From an uncultured Paracoccaceae bacterium (GTDB taxonomy: Bacteria; Pseudomonadota; Alphaproteobacteria; Rhodobacterales; Rhodobacteraceae): 64,000 nucleotides of DNA. The notes under the pieces were generated by a model that saw nothing but the letters and a program-made list of their open reading frames with translations, was not told where the DNA came from and searched no databases. This document shows, in pieces, positions 63,247 to 64,000 of the stretch. The stretch spans positions 124,001 through 188,000 of the forward strand of contig CANMDE010000001.1 in the NCBI GenBank assembly GCA_947496535.1, given 5' to 3'. Position numbers and translations under genes: made by a program. Within the stretch, counting starts at the first letter, position 1; the number at the start of each line of letters is the position of its first letter.

Positions 63247-64000
63247 TGAGCGTTGCATCGCTTCTGAGTTCGCCCCACCGCGTCTGGGCTGTTGCAGCCG
63301 TTACATACGGGGCATTGATGCTGGTTTCGGCAACTAATGTCGTAGATCCGATGGTGCGCAGCGATGACTTTCCGGCACTACTCGGGCTGCCGGACCAATT
63401 TTATACTAAGACATTGTCAGAGGGGCGCTGGGTCAACTATTGGTGGCACCAACGCGGCTTTCTTTGGCCCGCATGGCTGAATTTCGCATTATACCAATTT
63501 TTTGGGGCATTGTTTGCCGCGGGTGTTGCTGTCACGGTTTGCAACAAGAAGACCCATAGTGGCTACGTCATTGCTTTAGCACTCCTTGTCGCGATATCCC
63601 CGCCAGCGTTTTTCATAACTTTTTGGTTTAACACGTTGATCCCCGCTTCGGCGCTGCTGGCACTCTTCGCTGTACTGGCTTGCTATTTGCCAGCGGGCAC
63701 GATGCGTTGGCTGCTTTTACCTTTTGTGCCGCTTACACTGATGGCTTACACAACTTATCCATTCTCGCTTTTGGCGATCTGTTTAATGGCTGATGGCGTT
63801 GTCAGATCTTGGAGGGATTTGGCCTTTACGCTTTCGGTTTTTATTGCTGCGTTCACTTTAGGAATGCTGTTGATCTATACGCTAAACTATGCCGAACACG
63901 GAGTTTTTGGCCTACAGATGGCAGAATGGCGAAAGCCCCAGCAAGTCGTAGATTGGCTCAGCTTGCGCAGAAATTTTGTGCAATATGAATTGGCGCTTAA
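63243..64000 (+). CDS. Polytopic membrane protein, probable Gtr-type glycosyltransferase, 3'-truncated by window
   Basis: The frame is open from ATG 63243 to the window end (252 codons visible). It begins MMSVASLLSSPHRVWAV and has about seven hydrophobic helices, with a periplasmic-type loop after the first helix holding acidic residues (VRSDDFPALLG) and the WWHQRGFLWPAW segment. By position after gtrB, gtrA and a methyltransferase it is probably the specific GtrC/GtrII-like transferase that moves the flipped sugar to its acceptor; the family itself I infer from topology and context. ATGA overlap with the methyltransferase gene. Confidence 0.75.
   Translation, partial: MMSVASLLSSPHRVWAVAAVTYGALMLVSATNVVDPMVRSDDFPALLGLPDQFYTKTLSEGRWVNYWWHQRGFLWPAWLNFALYQFFGALFAAGVAVTVCNKKTHSGYVIALALLVAISPPAFFITFWFNTLIPASALLALFAVLACYLPAGTMRWLLLPFVPLTLMAYTTYPFSLLAICLMADGVVRSWRDLAFTLSVFIAAFTLGMLLIYTLNYAEHGVFGLQMAEWRKPQQVVDWLSLRRNFVQYELAL

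Overview
The window looks like a chromosomal segment of a marine alphaproteobacterium of the Rhodobacteraceae (Roseobacter group). The evidence is the gene content and its linkage: a CcrM-type GANTC methylase, an RpoE-ChrR singlet-oxygen sigma/anti-sigma pair facing the five-gene operon known as its target in Rhodobacter sphaeroides, osmoregulated periplasmic glucan genes opgC-opgG-opgH, crtI-crtB-tspO behind PpsR/CrtJ-type sites, and the run rsmB - heparinase II/III - purH - lspA - M16 proteases. Coding density is high, many genes overlap as ATGA or TGATG, and I see no insertion sequence, prophage, CRISPR array or rRNA operon.

Layout. 1-8.1 kb: ubiA (5' end outside the window), a large OmpA-family protein with a small coiled-coil membrane partner, a LacI regulator, an unusual pair on the minus strand (small secreted protein plus membrane-anchored winged-helix regulator), a secreted cysteine-repeat protein, rnhB and ccrM. 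8.1-20.4 kb, minus strand: an NMT1/THI5-type ABC importer, the glucan operon headed by a TPR gene, a ThDP-enzyme/CoA-transferase pair, and a DUF302 protein. 20.7-23.5 kb: a kpsE-kpsM-kpsT capsule exporter. 23.5-28.1 kb: an N-methylproline-demethylase-like flavoprotein and an MttB-family methyltransferase divergent from a TetR regulator, plus a 58-residue SDHAF4-like gene. 28.1-36.3 kb: rsmB, heparinase, purH, lspA, a short lipoprotein and paired M16 peptidases. 36.4-40.7 kb: an NAD-dependent epimerase with a perfect palindrome at its start, then mutL-rmuC. 40.8-46.8 kb: the RpoE-ChrR regulon. 46.9-51.9 kb: accessory genes (AT-rich sulfotransferase, DUF3775, atypical Rieske protein with cytochrome b561, GST, degenerate glycosyltransferase 51, histidine phosphatase). 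52.2-55.3 kb: carotenoid genes and tspO. 55.4-61 kb: a degenerate tRNA-Tyr, adenine deaminase with AMP nucleosidase, HU, and a semialdehyde dehydrogenase. 61.1-64 kb: a Gtr-type glycosylation cassette running off the end.

How it fits together. Several blocks are coherent: light/oxygen stress (divergent RpoE promoters, carotenoids under PpsR-type sites), cell-surface polymers (OPG, capsule exporter, Gtr cassette), betaine/N-methyl-amino-acid breakdown (MttB-like plus demethylase under a TetR-type palindrome), and purine salvage (amn makes adenine from AMP, ade deaminates it). Best candidates for something little described are the two-gene membrane wHTH/secreted-protein pair at 4.45-5.41 kb, the MttB-demethylase module without a visible corrinoid protein, and the Rieske/b561 pair whose second cluster-binding box has lost its usual histidine. 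All functional statements rest on reading the sequence and recalled family knowledge; no search was run.
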